A stretch of DNA of 36,552 bases from an uncultured Nitrosomonas sp. (GCA_902826115.1 CADEDO010000027.1:1-36552), one strand, 5' to 3'. Positions 1-7,827 are shown, counted from the stretch's first letter. The notes: generated from the letters alone by a model not told the origin. Made by a program: numbers and translations.

Positions 1-242
1 TATGTTTATATGTTTATGTGTTGATGTGATAGTATGTTGATGTGTTGATGTGTTGATGTGTTGATGTATTAATATTAAAGTTTCATTATAGCATAATGTT
101 TTATTGTTGTAATATCCGATTGTTAAAATATCATATTATTCATGGCATCTAGTATTTTATTATCATAATATGATGAAATTCATATAGCATGATATTTTGA
201 TATATTTATATTTTAATATTACAATATCCAATTTATATAGCT
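1..242. repeat. AT-rich repeat region upstream of parA, candidate centromere/operator
   Basis: The stretch is very AT-rich. It carries five direct copies of the 8-mer TTGATGTG at 21-28, 37-44, 45-52, 53-60 and 61-68 (the last ends in A), four of them head to tail. Further in are near-palindromic AT blocks, a TAGTATT at 150-156, and the related words GTAATATCC and ACAATATCC near 112 and 222. In parF/parG-type plasmid partition loci the centromere and operator lie directly upstream of the ATPase gene and consist of short repeats bound by the ribbon-helix-helix partner. The assignment as parS/operator is inferred from position. The repeats may continue left of the window. Confidence 0.5.
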
Positions 243-875
243 ATGAGAATCTGGACTATTACTAATCAGAAGGGCGGGGCCGGCAAAACCGTGCTCGCAA
301 CTAATCTTGCGGTTGAGGGGAGCACAAAGGGACTTAAAACCCTTTTAATCGATCTCGATCCACAACAGTCAGCGACTAAATGGTGGGAAGCTAGAGAAGC
401 TGAAGAGCCTCTTCTAATTAAATGCCTCTACAATCAAGTTATAGAGAACCTAGAAGCAGCGAAAAAACAAGGATTTGAATTGGTTATTATTGATACAGCG
501 GGTAGGGAAGGGCTTATCCATACCGAGGCAATCGATAAAGCAAGTTTTGCGATTATTCCTTGCCAGCCATCGCTGGATGATTGCCGAAGCGCATTACCAA
601 CAGTCGATATTATAAAGAATTCGAAAATTCCATTTTCCTTTGTTATTACTCGTTGCCCAACTAGTGGTGAAGATCTGCAGGAAGCTAAAAACAGCCTTTC
701 AGCAATTGGGCTTGTTTGTAACACGCCAACTTATGAACGTAAATGTTATAAACGTGCCTATGCGGATAACTTAAGCGTAAAAGAATATGATGCAAGCGAT
801 AAAGGAGCAGGGGAGATAACTGCAATTTTTGAATATATCCTTTCCAAGGAAGATCGGCTAGGAAAACAGATATAA
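243..875 (+). CDS. parA: ParA/ParF-like plasmid partition ATPase
   Basis: The 210-aa protein opens directly with a deviant Walker A motif, KGGAGKT at residues 10-16, followed by LIDLDPQQSA near residue 36 and the Walker B-like LVIIDTAGR near residue 80. The lack of an N-terminal helix-turn-helix and the short length match the ParF (type Ib) class of about 200 aa. Such ATPases polymerise on the nucleoid and position plasmid copies with a centromere-binding partner. The partner gene starts 18 bases downstream, so the two form an operon. No clear Shine-Dalgarno precedes the ATG at 243, but the Walker A position leaves no room for a later start. It could alternatively be called a generic MinD/ParA protein, but the context favours partition. 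Confidence 0.9.
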   Translation: MRIWTITNQKGGAGKTVLATNLAVEGSTKGLKTLLIDLDPQQSATKWWEAREAEEPLLIKCLYNQVIENLEAAKKQGFELVIIDTAGREGLIHTEAIDKASFAIIPCQPSLDDCRSALPTVDIIKNSKIPFSFVITRCPTSGEDLQEAKNSLSAIGLVCNTPTYERKCYKRAYADNLSVKEYDASDKGAGEITAIFEYILSKEDRLGKQI

Positions 876-893
876 CTGAACGAGGAGCAATGT

Positions 894-1214
894 ATGAGTA
901 AAAGAAAAGCATCTTTAGGACTTACCACAATCATCGATGACAATATTGAACATTCTCAGGAGTTCAGTCCAGCCACAGAAACCACTATTAATGAAAATGT
1001 GAAATCCCGGCCTAATGCCAGAAAGAAACAATCGATCCCGATTTATGTTGATCCTCTTCTTCATGACGCCTTGCATGTTCTAGTTTTCTCTGAGAGGCAC
1101 AAGAAAGCTTCATTTCAGTCTTTATTTATTGAAGCACTAGATCTACTTTTCAAACAACGCGGGTTGCCTTCTGTTGATGAAATAACACGGGGAGAAAAGG
1201 TTATAAATTTATAG
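894..1214 (+). CDS. ParG-like ribbon-helix-helix partition partner (candidate)
   Basis: This 106-aa basic protein follows parA. The ATG at 894 is preceded by a good GAGGAG at 882-887. The first 45 residues look disordered and polar, as in ParG. The C-terminal half (KKQSIPIYVDP, then two predicted helices up to FIEALDLLFKQRGLP) fits a short beta-strand followed by helix-turn-helix, the ribbon-helix-helix arrangement of ParG/ParB-type centromere binders. It probably binds the repeats at 21-68 and the palindromes after the gene, and represses its own operon. The family is assigned from layout and predicted fold, not from a recognised sequence match. Confidence 0.7.
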   Translation: MSKRKASLGLTTIIDDNIEHSQEFSPATETTINENVKSRPNARKKQSIPIYVDPLLHDALHVLVFSERHKKASFQSLFIEALDLLFKQRGLPSVDEITRGEKVINL

Positions 1215-1250
1215 TATTACAATACTATAATATTATAATGTCATAGTATT
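1212..1250. repeat. AT palindromes downstream of the partition genes
   Basis: TAGTATT at 1212-1218 and AATACTA at 1221-1227 form a 7-bp inverted repeat with a 2-bp spacer. The palindrome ATAATATTAT follows at 1227-1236, and another ATAGTATT at 1243-1250. The word TAGTATT also occurs at 150-156, upstream of parA. The repeats could be further sites for the ribbon-helix-helix partner, or an AT-rich transcription stop. They are too AT-rich to form a strong terminator. Confidence 0.35.
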
Positions 1251-1559
1251 GTGACGCTCGTACAATACTTAAATATTCGGCTAAAACGATATCTTCAGAT
1301 TCTGCGTGCTGTTCGTCAGCACATGCAAGCCGAAGAGATTGATTTATGGATCTCCCTTTTATGGAAATGGGTACGTTTGAATTGGGCAATGAGTGTTAGC
1401 CTGATTGTTCCGTTGAAAGTCAGAAATGAAGCGAGACTAGGACAAGTTGCCACCATGGCAAAACGCCTGTCGCTCGAGCATATGACGTTACAATATAAGT
1501 TTCCTAAGTATCGATATGATAAAATGGATTGGCTTCGGGAGCAGGGAGCTGACCGATGA
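1251..1559 (+). CDS. hypothetical protein overlapping the DUF1016 gene
   Basis: The 102-aa frame opens with GTG at 1251 and has no visible ribosome-binding site. An ATG at 1323 is an alternative start. Its TGA overlaps the ATG of the next gene as ATGA (1556-1559), which suggests translational coupling and is the best argument that it is real. The product is basic and rich in Leu, Trp and Arg, with a stretch LWISLLWKWVRLNWAMSVSL that could be a hydrophobic helix. I do not recognise the family. It may be the C-terminal remnant of a longer gene whose front was lost. Confidence 0.4.
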   Translation: MTLVQYLNIRLKRYLQILRAVRQHMQAEEIDLWISLLWKWVRLNWAMSVSLIVPLKVRNEARLGQVATMAKRLSLEHMTLQYKFPKYRYDKMDWLREQGADR

Positions 1560-2605
1560 CCCATACCCCCATTCGTCCCGATTCGCTGCTGGCAGAAATC
1601 CGTACGCTAATCGAGGATGCCCGGCTTCAGGTGGCTCATGCCGCGAATGCTGGACTGACCATAGCTTACTGGCGTATTGGTAAGCGTCTTCTGCGAGAAA
1701 ATTTGACCGATGGCCGGGGCGAGTACGGCCAGAAGATTCTTGCATCACTGGCACAACAATTGGAGCGAGAATATGGCAAGGGCTTCAGTTATTCAGCCCT
1801 AACACGGATGGTCCGATTTGCCGAACTGTTCTCAGACGAGAAAATACTTGTATCACTGATACAAGAATTGACGTGGACTCATTTCATTGCGCTATTGCCT
1901 CTGAAAGACCCGCTCGCACGTGAATTCTATGCCGAAATGTGCCGTATGGAACGCTGGAGCGTTCGCACCCTGCGACAGAAGATCAACGGCATGCTCTTTG
2001 AGCGTACCGCCTTGTCAAAGAACAGTGAAGAAATCGTTCGTCAGGAACTTGCCACCTTACGTGAAGGGAAGATGACCCCGGACATGGTGTTTCGTGACCC
2101 TTACCTGCTCAACTTCCTTGGCTTGTCGAGTGCCTACAGCGAAAAAGACCTGGAAACGGCCATACTTCGCGAAATGGAATCCTTTCTGCTCGAAATGGGC
2201 AATGGTTTCTGTTTCATTGAGCGTCAAAAACGCATGAGTGTCGGCAAGGACGATTTTTACCTCGACCTCTTGTTTTATCACCGGCATTTGCGCCGCTTGG
2301 TAGCCATCGAACTCAAATTGGAATCATTTCAGCCCAGCCACAAAGGGCAGATGGAACTTTACCTACGCTGGCTGGACAAGCATGAACGCACCTCTGAGGA
2401 AGAATCGCCAATCGGTCTCATCCTATGCGCAAGCGCCGATGCCGAGCAAATTGAACTCTTGCAGCTGGATGAAGCATCAATTAGGGTAGCAGAATACCTC
2501 GTCGAATTGCCACCGGCTGCGGTGCTGAGAGATCGTCTGCACCGTGCTATTGAGCATGCACGTGAACGTACCACACTGGCTGCGCCGGATGATGATCGAG
2601 CATGA
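1556..2605 (+). CDS. PDDEXK nuclease domain protein, DUF1016/YhcG family
   Basis: The 349-aa length is typical for this family. The N-terminal part (residues about 10-150) has the DUF1016 signature, with IAYWRIGKRL near 36-45 and YGKGFSYSALTRM near 73-85, a predicted helical DNA-binding region. The C-terminal part (about 180-325) holds a PD-(D/E)XK core: D237 in DDFYLDLLF, then E252-x-K254 in VAIELKLE. Members are predicted Holliday-junction or restriction-like nucleases and are often found beside restriction genes and mobile elements. GGGAG at 1544-1548 lies 7 bases before the ATG. Its TGA is the point where the insertion sequence entered, but the coding sequence is intact to its stop. The biological target is unknown. 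Confidence 0.88.
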   Translation: MTHTPIRPDSLLAEIRTLIEDARLQVAHAANAGLTIAYWRIGKRLLRENLTDGRGEYGQKILASLAQQLEREYGKGFSYSALTRMVRFAELFSDEKILVSLIQELTWTHFIALLPLKDPLAREFYAEMCRMERWSVRTLRQKINGMLFERTALSKNSEEIVRQELATLREGKMTPDMVFRDPYLLNFLGLSSAYSEKDLETAILREMESFLLEMGNGFCFIERQKRMSVGKDDFYLDLLFYHRHLRRLVAIELKLESFQPSHKGQMELYLRWLDKHERTSEEESPIGLILCASADAEQIELLQLDEASIRVAEYLVELPPAAVLRDRLHRAIEHARERTTLAAPDDDRA

Positions 2606-2677
2606 GGGTAATCCCCCCAAAAATTAATCGAGTAAAGCAGTAGAATTTTTTATCGTAGACGAAGAGGAATTTTACTG

Positions 2678-2944
2678 ATGAAGAAGCAACGATTTACGGA
2701 AAGCCAGATCATGCAGATATTGAAACAGGCAGAGGGAGGAATACCTGTGGCTGATTTATGCCGGGAGTATGGAATGAGTAACGCAAGTTTCTATAAATGG
2801 CGCAGCAAGTATGGCGGAATGGACGTTGCGATGCTTTCAGAAATGAAAGCAATGGCAGAGGAAAACAAACGGTTAAAGCGGATGTATGCGGAAAGCCAGA
2901 TGCAGAATGAGCTGTTGAAGGAGGCGCTCGGAAAAAAGTGGTAA
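2678..2944 (+). CDS. IS3-family transposase OrfA
   Basis: The 88-aa protein starts [17 protein letters not shown], a helix-turn-helix DNA-binding domain (residues about 5-45) of the transposase-8 type. A leucine-zipper-like helix follows (about 55-85, [20 protein letters not shown]) that dimerises OrfA and OrfAB. It recognises the terminal inverted repeats. GAGGAA at 2664-2669 is a ribosome-binding site 8 bases before the ATG. The reading frame ends in TGG TAA just past the run GGAAAAAAG at 2930-2938. A -1 slip there enters orfB and makes the full OrfAB transposase. Confidence 0.93.
   Translation: MKKQRFTESQIMQILKQAEGGIPVADLCREYGMSNASFYKWRSKYGGMDVAMLSEMKAMAEENKRLKRMYAESQMQNELLKEALGKKW
2932..2938 (+). 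promoter_or_regulatory. programmed -1 frameshift site of the IS element
   Basis: The heptamer AAAAAAG lies in the orfA frame as A-AAA-AAG, seven bases before the orfA stop. OrfB continues in the -1 frame. This is the classic slippery sequence of IS3-family elements. Assignment is from motif and frame relation; the stimulatory downstream structure was not modelled. Confidence 0.75.
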
Positions 2945-3795
2945 AACCCTCACAGCGCAAGATGATGGCACAGTGGGCAGTACAGGATAAGTCCGTTAGT
3001 ATCGTTTTGGCGTGTGCAACATTTCGCATTTCTGAGACGTGCTATCGTTATCGGTCAATGCGCAACGATGAGAACGAGGAAATTGCCGATTGGTTAATCC
3101 GTTTGACGGCTTGCCACAAGCGCTGGGGCTTTGGTTTATGCTTTCTTTATTTGCGTAATGTGAAGGGTTTTGGATGGAATCATAAACGGGTGTATCGTAT
3201 TTACCGTGAGTTGGAATTAAATTTACGAATTAAGCCGCGCAAGCGGTTAAAGCGGGAGAAGCCGGAACCATTGGCTGTGCCAGAACGGCCTAATGACACA
3301 TGGTCGATGGATTTTATGGCTGATCAACTCACCAATGGCCGGTCTTTTCGAACTTTTAATGTGCTGGATGACTTCAACCGTGAGGGATTGGGAATCGAAG
3401 TGGATGTATCGCTTCCATCAGAACGCGTTACGCGCGCTCTGGATCGGATTATCGAATGGCGCGGTAAACCCAGGAAGATTCGTTGTGATAACGGGCCGGA
3501 AAATATCAGTGCCACGATTTGTTGCTGGGCAGAGAAGCGAGGTATCCAGCTTGATTACATTCAACCAGGAAAGCCACAGCAAAATGCCTATGTGGAACGC
3601 TATAACAGAACTGTTCGGCATGAATGGCTGGAGATGAATGACTTTGCAACCATTGAAGAGGCACAACTTACCGCTACACAATGGTTATGGATTTACAATA
3701 ATGAACGTCCGAGTATGGCGCTTGGAGGTATAACGCCAGCAATGAAGTTGGCAGAAGCTTTTAAACTAAAACCCTCTACTGCAAACTCCTGTTAA
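2938..3795 (+). CDS. IS3-family transposase OrfB (DDE integrase core)
   Basis: The 285-aa frame holds an HTH_21-type segment (about residues 45-100) and an rve integrase core (about 115-275). The catalytic triad is visible: D125 in WSMDFMAD, D184 in RCDNGPE and E220 in [10 protein letters not shown], with the 35-residue spacing between the last two typical of DDE transposases. It lies in the -1 frame relative to orfA. The GTG at 2938 sits inside the slippery site, so the natural product is probably the OrfAB fusion made by programmed frameshifting at A-AAA-AAG (2932-2938). No inactivating mutation is visible. Confidence 0.93.
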   Translation: MVKPSQRKMMAQWAVQDKSVSIVLACATFRISETCYRYRSMRNDENEEIADWLIRLTACHKRWGFGLCFLYLRNVKGFGWNHKRVYRIYRELELNLRIKPRKRLKREKPEPLAVPERPNDTWSMDFMADQLTNGRSFRTFNVLDDFNREGLGIEVDVSLPSERVTRALDRIIEWRGKPRKIRCDNGPENISATICCWAEKRGIQLDYIQPGKPQQNAYVERYNRTVRHEWLEMNDFATIEEAQLTATQWLWIYNNERPSMALGGITPAMKLAEAFKLKPSTANSC

Positions 3796-3811
3796 AAATG
3801 GGGGGATTACC

Positions 3812-4168
3812 TGAGTATCGCGTATCCAATTAATCCGCTAATCCCTCACGTCATCGAAGCTCGATTGTCACCCAGTGAGGCTGAGCAAAACATTCTTATG
3901 CTTTACGCTTGCTAATCCGGCAGCCGAGACTTCGAGTTTTGCCTCGCAGCATATCGATATTGACGTTCGTTTCATTTGTGTCCATCTACAGCACTGGTAT
4001 CACCGCGTCAACGCACGGCAGAACGTGATCGAAGAGCTGATTTCAACCAAGAGCATTATCGAGTTGTTGAGTATGGTCCCATATTCCAGCCTTGGTAAAG
4101 CTTGCCGAGCCATGAGATTGGGACTGAGAAATTATCGATTTCGGCCTCAGATAGATATAGGCTATTGA
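3812..4168 (+). pseudogene. gene split from its start codon by the IS and frameshifted
   Basis: Removing the IS and one TGAG copy restores ATGAGTATCGCG, with an ATG (2602-2604) that overlaps the DUF1016 stop as ATGA. The restored frame reads MSIAYPINPLIPHVIEARL and on to LMLYAC, then stops at 3914-3916. A second open frame resumes at once (about 3908-4168, LANPAAETSSFASQHIDIDV to QIDIGY), so a 1-base indel near 3900-3910 joins two halves of one protein of about 118 aa. The gene was therefore the next member of the DUF1016 operon and is now doubly broken: no start, and a frameshift. The family is not recognised. The frameshift could in principle be a sequencing error, but the IS disruption would stand. 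Confidence 0.7.
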
Positions 4169-4326
4169 ATTATTGATAATAAAGATAGTTCTTATTAATA
4201 GTCGAATATCTTAATAGTATAATATTTAAGTATTAGATTATTGTAATAAGAAGACAGAAAGATAAACTATATCAATCCTTGATTGCGCGATCATAAAATA
4301 AAAATCGTTAAGGGAGAAACACTTAA
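4169..4326. other. AT-rich spacer between broken gene and rep
   Basis: No coding frame is supported here. The sequence is AT-rich with repeated ATAATATT/TAATAGT words similar to those near the partition genes. It lies between two genes that converge on it, so a transcription stop is expected, but no GC-rich stem followed by a T-run is visible. Confidence 0.4.
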
Positions 4327-5652
4327 TTAAACAATTGCGGCATTTTTGGTTACTCGTTGCCTAGTTCCCTTATTTTTGCTTTTTAAACCAGTAGAAATCT
4401 TCCCACGTAACCAAGCATTAAAACTAACTCTTTCTATAGAATCAGTTAACTGTCCCAGATCTTCATCCCAAGAATGAATTTTTTTCTCACCATATTCTTG
4501 AGCATATGATTTTAAATATTCTTTTATTTGTTCATTTGAAAGGGAATGAATGACTTCATCCACTCGCTGTTTCTTAAGTAATACTTCGTGATCTTGTTTT
4601 TCTTCGTTTTTTCTTTGATCCTGTAAGAGTTTGGCTTTTTCTACCTTTTTAGCTTCTTTGGCCAATTCATAATTTGTTTTTTTCTCAACATCCACACCTT
4701 CTTCAATCAGCTTTCTTATATATCCAGCCGGTTTTCCATGCAATTTTTTATTTCTGTCTTTATCTTCTACGTAATCTAAAACGGCTTTGACTCTTGGTGT
4801 GTCTTGAACCATCCAGGTCAAAATCAATCTTTCATTAAACCCATGATCTACCATTCTACGAAACAGTTCTGTTTCTTTAATCTCAGCATATTGATCTAAT
4901 TGACTAATAGGTAGCAGTGTCTGCTGCGGATTATCTTCAATGGTAAATTTAATGCTCGTCACTTTCCTTTTAGTTCGACTAAACTCTGCACTTATCAATA
5001 TATCTGAAACATTATTAATCTCATTGATAGATAGATTAATGATATTTCTCTTCAAGTACTTAAATTCATCGTAAATCTTAGATTCGGCACCGATGATTTT
5101 TCTGAATTTCTCAATATCCCACCATCCCGTTGATCCAACTGATTTATATCTTATACAGTTTTCATAAAGGGTGAGGGCATAACCTCCATCAAAACGTCTT
5201 TGCATTCCTATATTAATTTTTGCATAAATTTCAGGATCATATAGCCTTGATGCCAACGAATCGTCATAACGATAGGTGCAGACACCGTTATCAATCGATG
5301 CATAGGAGAGCATGGACATCACTTCCCATTTTTCCTTGCCATCTTCCATCAAATTAAATTCGACGGCCGTTGTCGTTAATCGATTAAGTGCATTCTTTAA
5401 GGTGCTAAGACTTGATGCATATTCCCACGAAAGTAGGGCATACAAATGTTTGAGGGGGATGGTATGTGTTCTTGTTGTTAATAGATCGTCATACGCATTT
5501 AACAATAAAACATTAACTAATTTCCTTTCGAGAAGGCTTAACTTACCTTCTGTATGTATTGCCGCAACATTCTTTTTTATGATTTCAGTAGGGGATCCCA
5601 TAGTTTCCTTTTGTAAATCCATAGGCTTAGAATGATAACCATAAAGTGACAT
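4327..5652 (-). CDS. rep: Rep_3-family plasmid replication initiator
   Basis: The 441-aa protein has the initiator fold of the Rep_3 (RepB/RepE/pi) superfamily. An N-terminal winged helix runs about residues 20-120 (KKNVAAIHTEGKLSLLERKLVNVLL, IPLKHLYALL, LKNALNRLTTTAVEF). A second winged helix runs about 140-240 (YALTLYENCIRYK, WDIEKFRKIIG, YDEFKYLKRNIINLSINEIN). The C-terminal 150 residues are charged and partly coiled coil (AKEAKKVEKAKLLQDQRK). Such proteins bind iterons as monomers to open the origin and bind an inverted operator as dimers to repress their own gene. Both kinds of site lie directly upstream. The ATG at 5652 sits between the operator half-sites; later in-frame Met codons (MDLQK, MGSPT) are alternatives. 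Confidence 0.9.
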   Translation of the reverse strand: MSLYGYHSKPMDLQKETMGSPTEIIKKNVAAIHTEGKLSLLERKLVNVLLLNAYDDLLTTRTHTIPLKHLYALLSWEYASSLSTLKNALNRLTTTAVEFNLMEDGKEKWEVMSMLSYASIDNGVCTYRYDDSLASRLYDPEIYAKINIGMQRRFDGGYALTLYENCIRYKSVGSTGWWDIEKFRKIIGAESKIYDEFKYLKRNIINLSINEINNVSDILISAEFSRTKRKVTSIKFTIEDNPQQTLLPISQLDQYAEIKETELFRRMVDHGFNERLILTWMVQDTPRVKAVLDYVEDKDRNKKLHGKPAGYIRKLIEEGVDVEKKTNYELAKEAKKVEKAKLLQDQRKNEEKQDHEVLLKKQRVDEVIHSLSNEQIKEYLKSYAQEYGEKKIHSWDEDLGQLTDSIERVSFNAWLRGKISTGLKSKNKGTRQRVTKNAAIV

Positions 5653-5679
5653 GTCAATTTTCGCATACTATCACTTTAT
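5641..5679. promoter_or_regulatory. candidate rep auto-operator made of inverted iteron halves
   Basis: ATAAAGTGA at 5641-5649 and TCACTTTAT at 5671-5679 form a perfect 9-bp inverted repeat with a 21-bp spacer. TCACTTT is the right-hand half of the iteron. The repeat spans the rep start codon (5650-5652, minus strand). In pi, RepE and pPS10 RepA systems the dimeric initiator binds just such inverted iteron-like half-sites to repress rep, so autoregulation is inferred. Confidence 0.6.
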
Positions 5680-5723
5680 TTATTCAACTGGTGATTTTTT
5701 TATCATTTACTCTATCACCTTTA

Positions 5724-6243
5724 ATTGCCTAAACTGTCACCTTTGCAATTTACATGCAAAATCAATATTGCCTAAACTGTCACCTTTACAATAGATTCAA
5801 TGATCTTTAATTGCTTAAACTGTCACTTTTCAAGTCCGTAATGCCAATCATATTGCCTAAACTGTCACCTTTTAAGGCCACAATGAAAATATCATTGCCT
5901 AAACTATCACTTTTCGCTCATCTCATTTCACGTATACTTTGATATATTATTGTTATATAGGACTTTTAATATTCGAAATAGTCTTTCAATAATCTGTTTT
6001 TTCTCTCATAACAATATCAGGATCAAATTGCCTAAACTGTCACTTTTAATTGCCTAAACTATCACCTTGCATTGCCAAAAGTATCACCTGATTGCCGGAA
6101 GTATCACTTTTCATTGCTAAAACAATCACCCAACATCATTTAACAATATGAATATAAATATCAAAAAACACCTAAACGTTTTTAAATATGTTGTTGTTTA
6201 TTTAAAAAACAACAACAATCCATATTGCCTAAACTGTCACCTT
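5724..6243. repeat. oriV iteron array, about eleven 20-bp direct repeats
   Basis: The consensus is ATTGCCTAAACTGTCACCTT. Copies start at 5724, 5767, 5810, 5852, 5894, 6027, 6049, 6071, 6091, 6113 and 6224, all in the same orientation. Those at 6071, 6091 and 6113 are degenerate. The first five are spaced 42-43 bp apart (four helical turns); 6027-6113 are mostly 22 bp apart (two turns). AT-rich blocks at about 5915-6020 and 6130-6215 could be melting regions. Location just upstream of a Rep_3 gene is the standard layout of an iteron-controlled oriV. No perfect DnaA box was found inside the array. Confidence 0.9.
6189..6217 (-). terminator. AT stem-loop after traM, possible terminator or origin element
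   Basis: TGTTGTTGTTT (6189-6199) and AAACAACAACA (6207-6217) are perfect 11-bp inverted repeats around a 7-bp loop. The structure lies about 50 bases downstream of the traM stop on the minus strand, where a terminator would keep traKLM transcription out of oriV. The stem has few G-C pairs and lacks a clean T-run, so it may instead be a structural element of the origin. Confidence 0.4.
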
Positions 6244-6266
6244 TGTAAGAATTCATAGCAATCTAA

Positions 6267-6728
6267 TCAAATTACTACGATTAAGGTAGATGCTAAGGTG
6301 ATAAAAGAGGCAATGAAACTCATGATCACAGCCAGTTTTAGAGAATCACGACCGAATATTTCCTGTTTCTGAACGGAAGAATAACGAGCTTCAATTTCAG
6401 TTGAAATCTTTACTGCTATTTTTTCAAATAATTTATTCATCGCAATCTCATGCGCATTAAGTGTCATAGAAAATACTTTTTCTGCTGCGATATTTGATGA
6501 GTCTGACCATTTAAATGCTTCGAGTGCCATTTCTTCTTTAAAGGTCTTCATCGCTTTCGATAATAAATTGATGTTTTCCTTCATAATAAGCTTATTAAGC
6601 GTGTATAAAATGAGTATGGGATCATCCCTAGAAAGATAAAAACCATGCGTTTGGGCAATGAGCTTTTCAATTTCTTTTAACTCTTCGCTTTCCAGTTCAA
6701 ATGATGAATTATCAAAATCAAAAGTCAT
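6267..6728 (-). CDS. traM: TraM-like conjugal transfer protein
   Basis: The 153-aa protein has a charged, helical body (residues about 1-125) and one C-terminal membrane helix (about 130-152, LAVIMSFIASFITLASTLIVVI), the same size and topology as RP4 TraM (about 145 aa). In RP4, traK-traL-traM run away from oriT in this order, opposite to traJ-traI. The same holds here. The ATG at 6728 overlaps the traL stop as ATGA, so the two are translationally coupled. The role of TraM in transfer is poorly defined. The name rests on synteny and topology more than on sequence. Confidence 0.75.
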   Translation of the reverse strand: MTFDFDNSSFELESEELKEIEKLIAQTHGFYLSRDDPILILYTLNKLIMKENINLLSKAMKTFKEEMALEAFKWSDSSNIAAEKVFSMTLNAHEIAMNKLFEKIAVKISTEIEARYSSVQKQEIFGRDSLKLAVIMSFIASFITLASTLIVVI

Positions 6729-7456
6729 GATAATGCTGCTTCCAAGTTATCCAATTGCTTAAAAATCTGAGTAGAAATAATTTTCAATCTTTGGCGCATC
6801 ATAATAGTGAGTTCTTTCTTTGAGATTGCTTCAACAAACGTTAAACGTTCTTTAAGCATGTCTTTCAGATCAGAACCGAAAGTTTCCTCCTTAAAGTTAG
6901 GAATATGTATGATTGCGCTGATTTTTTTCTTGTTTTCTTGATAAACTCTCAGATCTTCGAATGTTTTTCCTTGTATGTTGATATTTCCCCAGTAAGGATT
7001 GAGCCAAACGATGATTTTTACTTCATCTGAGAAGTGCTTTATCAATTGATTGAAACCATTTAATGTATCTTGAAATGCCTGGCCACCAGTGATCACGGTA
7101 TGAATTACCAAAGTATGCCCGAGCTCTTTGAGCATACTGGCAATATGGTTTGAGATGAGATAGTGAGACAATGCAATAAAGGTACTTGCTCCATTGTCGA
7201 TGACGATATCCGATTCAGAAAGCGCAATTAACTCTATCAAATCATCAAACTTTCTAGCATTTATCACATCCCCATCCATAAGCTCCAACCGCTTGACATT
7301 CAATGCTTTAAATCCAGCGAATGTTGCGTTGACAGGATCAGTATCAATACACAATATACTCTTGTGATCAGCTATTTTATGCTGTGCTAAGAGGCTGGCA
7401 ATAAAGGATTTTCCTACGCCGCCTTTACCCTGGAGGATCATATGTACATTAGCCAT
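6725..7456 (-). CDS. traL: TraL/StbB-like ATPase of the transfer region
   Basis: The 243-aa protein is a MinD/ParA-type ATPase with deviant Walker A KGGVGKS at residues 11-17, then ILCIDTDPVNATF and DIVIDNGAS. RP4 TraL is about 241 aa and occupies the same place between traK and traM. It differs clearly from the partition ATPase at 243-875, with no DPQ motif and the insertion around HTVITGGQAF. The start ATG at 7456 overlaps the traK TAA by one base (TAATG). TraL proteins support conjugation, perhaps by plasmid positioning; their exact role is unsettled. Confidence 0.85.
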   Translation of the reverse strand: MANVHMILQGKGGVGKSFIASLLAQHKIADHKSILCIDTDPVNATFAGFKALNVKRLELMDGDVINARKFDDLIELIALSESDIVIDNGASTFIALSHYLISNHIASMLKELGHTLVIHTVITGGQAFQDTLNGFNQLIKHFSDEVKIIVWLNPYWGNINIQGKTFEDLRVYQENKKKISAIIHIPNFKEETFGSDLKDMLKERLTFVEAISKKELTIMMRQRLKIISTQIFKQLDNLEAALS

Positions 7457-7827
7457 TAAATTAACTCCTTTATATCTGCTACCGGGTTATATTCGAATCG
7501 TTCAGTTGTTGGTTCAATAGTGCTGTTTGGATCTGATTTGCTCGAGTTATTTTGCTTAATTTCTGTTTTGTAAAAAATCTCCTTTTCTGGCGTTAAATAC
7601 TTCTTGTTGAGACCGTGCTTATTGCAGATTCGAACAAATCGGACATAGCTGCATTCGATTCTTTTTTCATCATTCAATAATTGCCAAATGGATTTGACTG
7701 ACCACCCCTCAATGATGGCCTCAGCAATTTCATTCTTTAAAGGTAAAAAAACAGCAAGTGTCCTTTTACCTCTTCTATGTTGTTGAGTTTCTGATTGGGC
7801 TGCCAGTCGGCTACTAATACTTTTCAC
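7456..7827 (-). CDS. traK: TraK-like oriT-binding protein
   Basis: This 123-aa protein has a basic N-terminus (HRRGKRTLAVFLPLK, residues about 17-31) followed by EIAEAIIEGWSVKSIWQLLND and CSYVRFVRICNKHGL. As I remember it, RP4 TraK (134 aa, binds and bends oriT DNA) has the same layout: Arg-rich segment, then AVAFLA, then a GYxxKTIWxxL segment. The start is GTG at 7827 with AGGA seven bases upstream; an ATG at 7829 is in another frame. The C-terminal 40 residues are polar and probably disordered. It heads the minus-strand traK-traL-traM operon, divergent from traJ across oriT. Confidence 0.82.
   Translation of the reverse strand: MKSISSRLAAQSETQQHRRGKRTLAVFLPLKNEIAEAIIEGWSVKSIWQLLNDEKRIECSYVRFVRICNKHGLNKKYLTPEKEIFYKTEIKQNNSSKSDPNSTIEPTTERFEYNPVADIKELI

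Larger units (their letters stand above)
2607..3811 (+). mobile_element. IS3-family element, IS407-like, complete with 4-bp target duplication
   Basis: The element is 1205 bp. Its ends are inverted: GGTAATCCCCCCA at 2607-2619 pairs with TGGGGGGATTACC ending at 3811. The 4-bp direct repeat TGAG flanks it at 2603-2606 and 3812-3815, matching the 4-bp duplications known for the IS407 group. It contains orfA and orfB in the -1 arrangement with a slippery A-run at the junction. Intact ends, intact transposase and a perfect duplication point to recent, potentially active transposition. It landed in the ATGA overlap between the DUF1016 gene and the next gene. Confidence 0.95.

Noticed and set aside
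5312..5635. Plus-strand frame of 107 codons inside rep
   Set aside because: It is antisense to the conserved N-terminal winged helix of Rep, with no supporting start signal.
5724..6243. CRISPR array
   Set aside because: The repeats are 20-bp iterons with spacers of 2 or 22-23 bp, degenerate copies, and lie at a rep gene; no cas genes are present.
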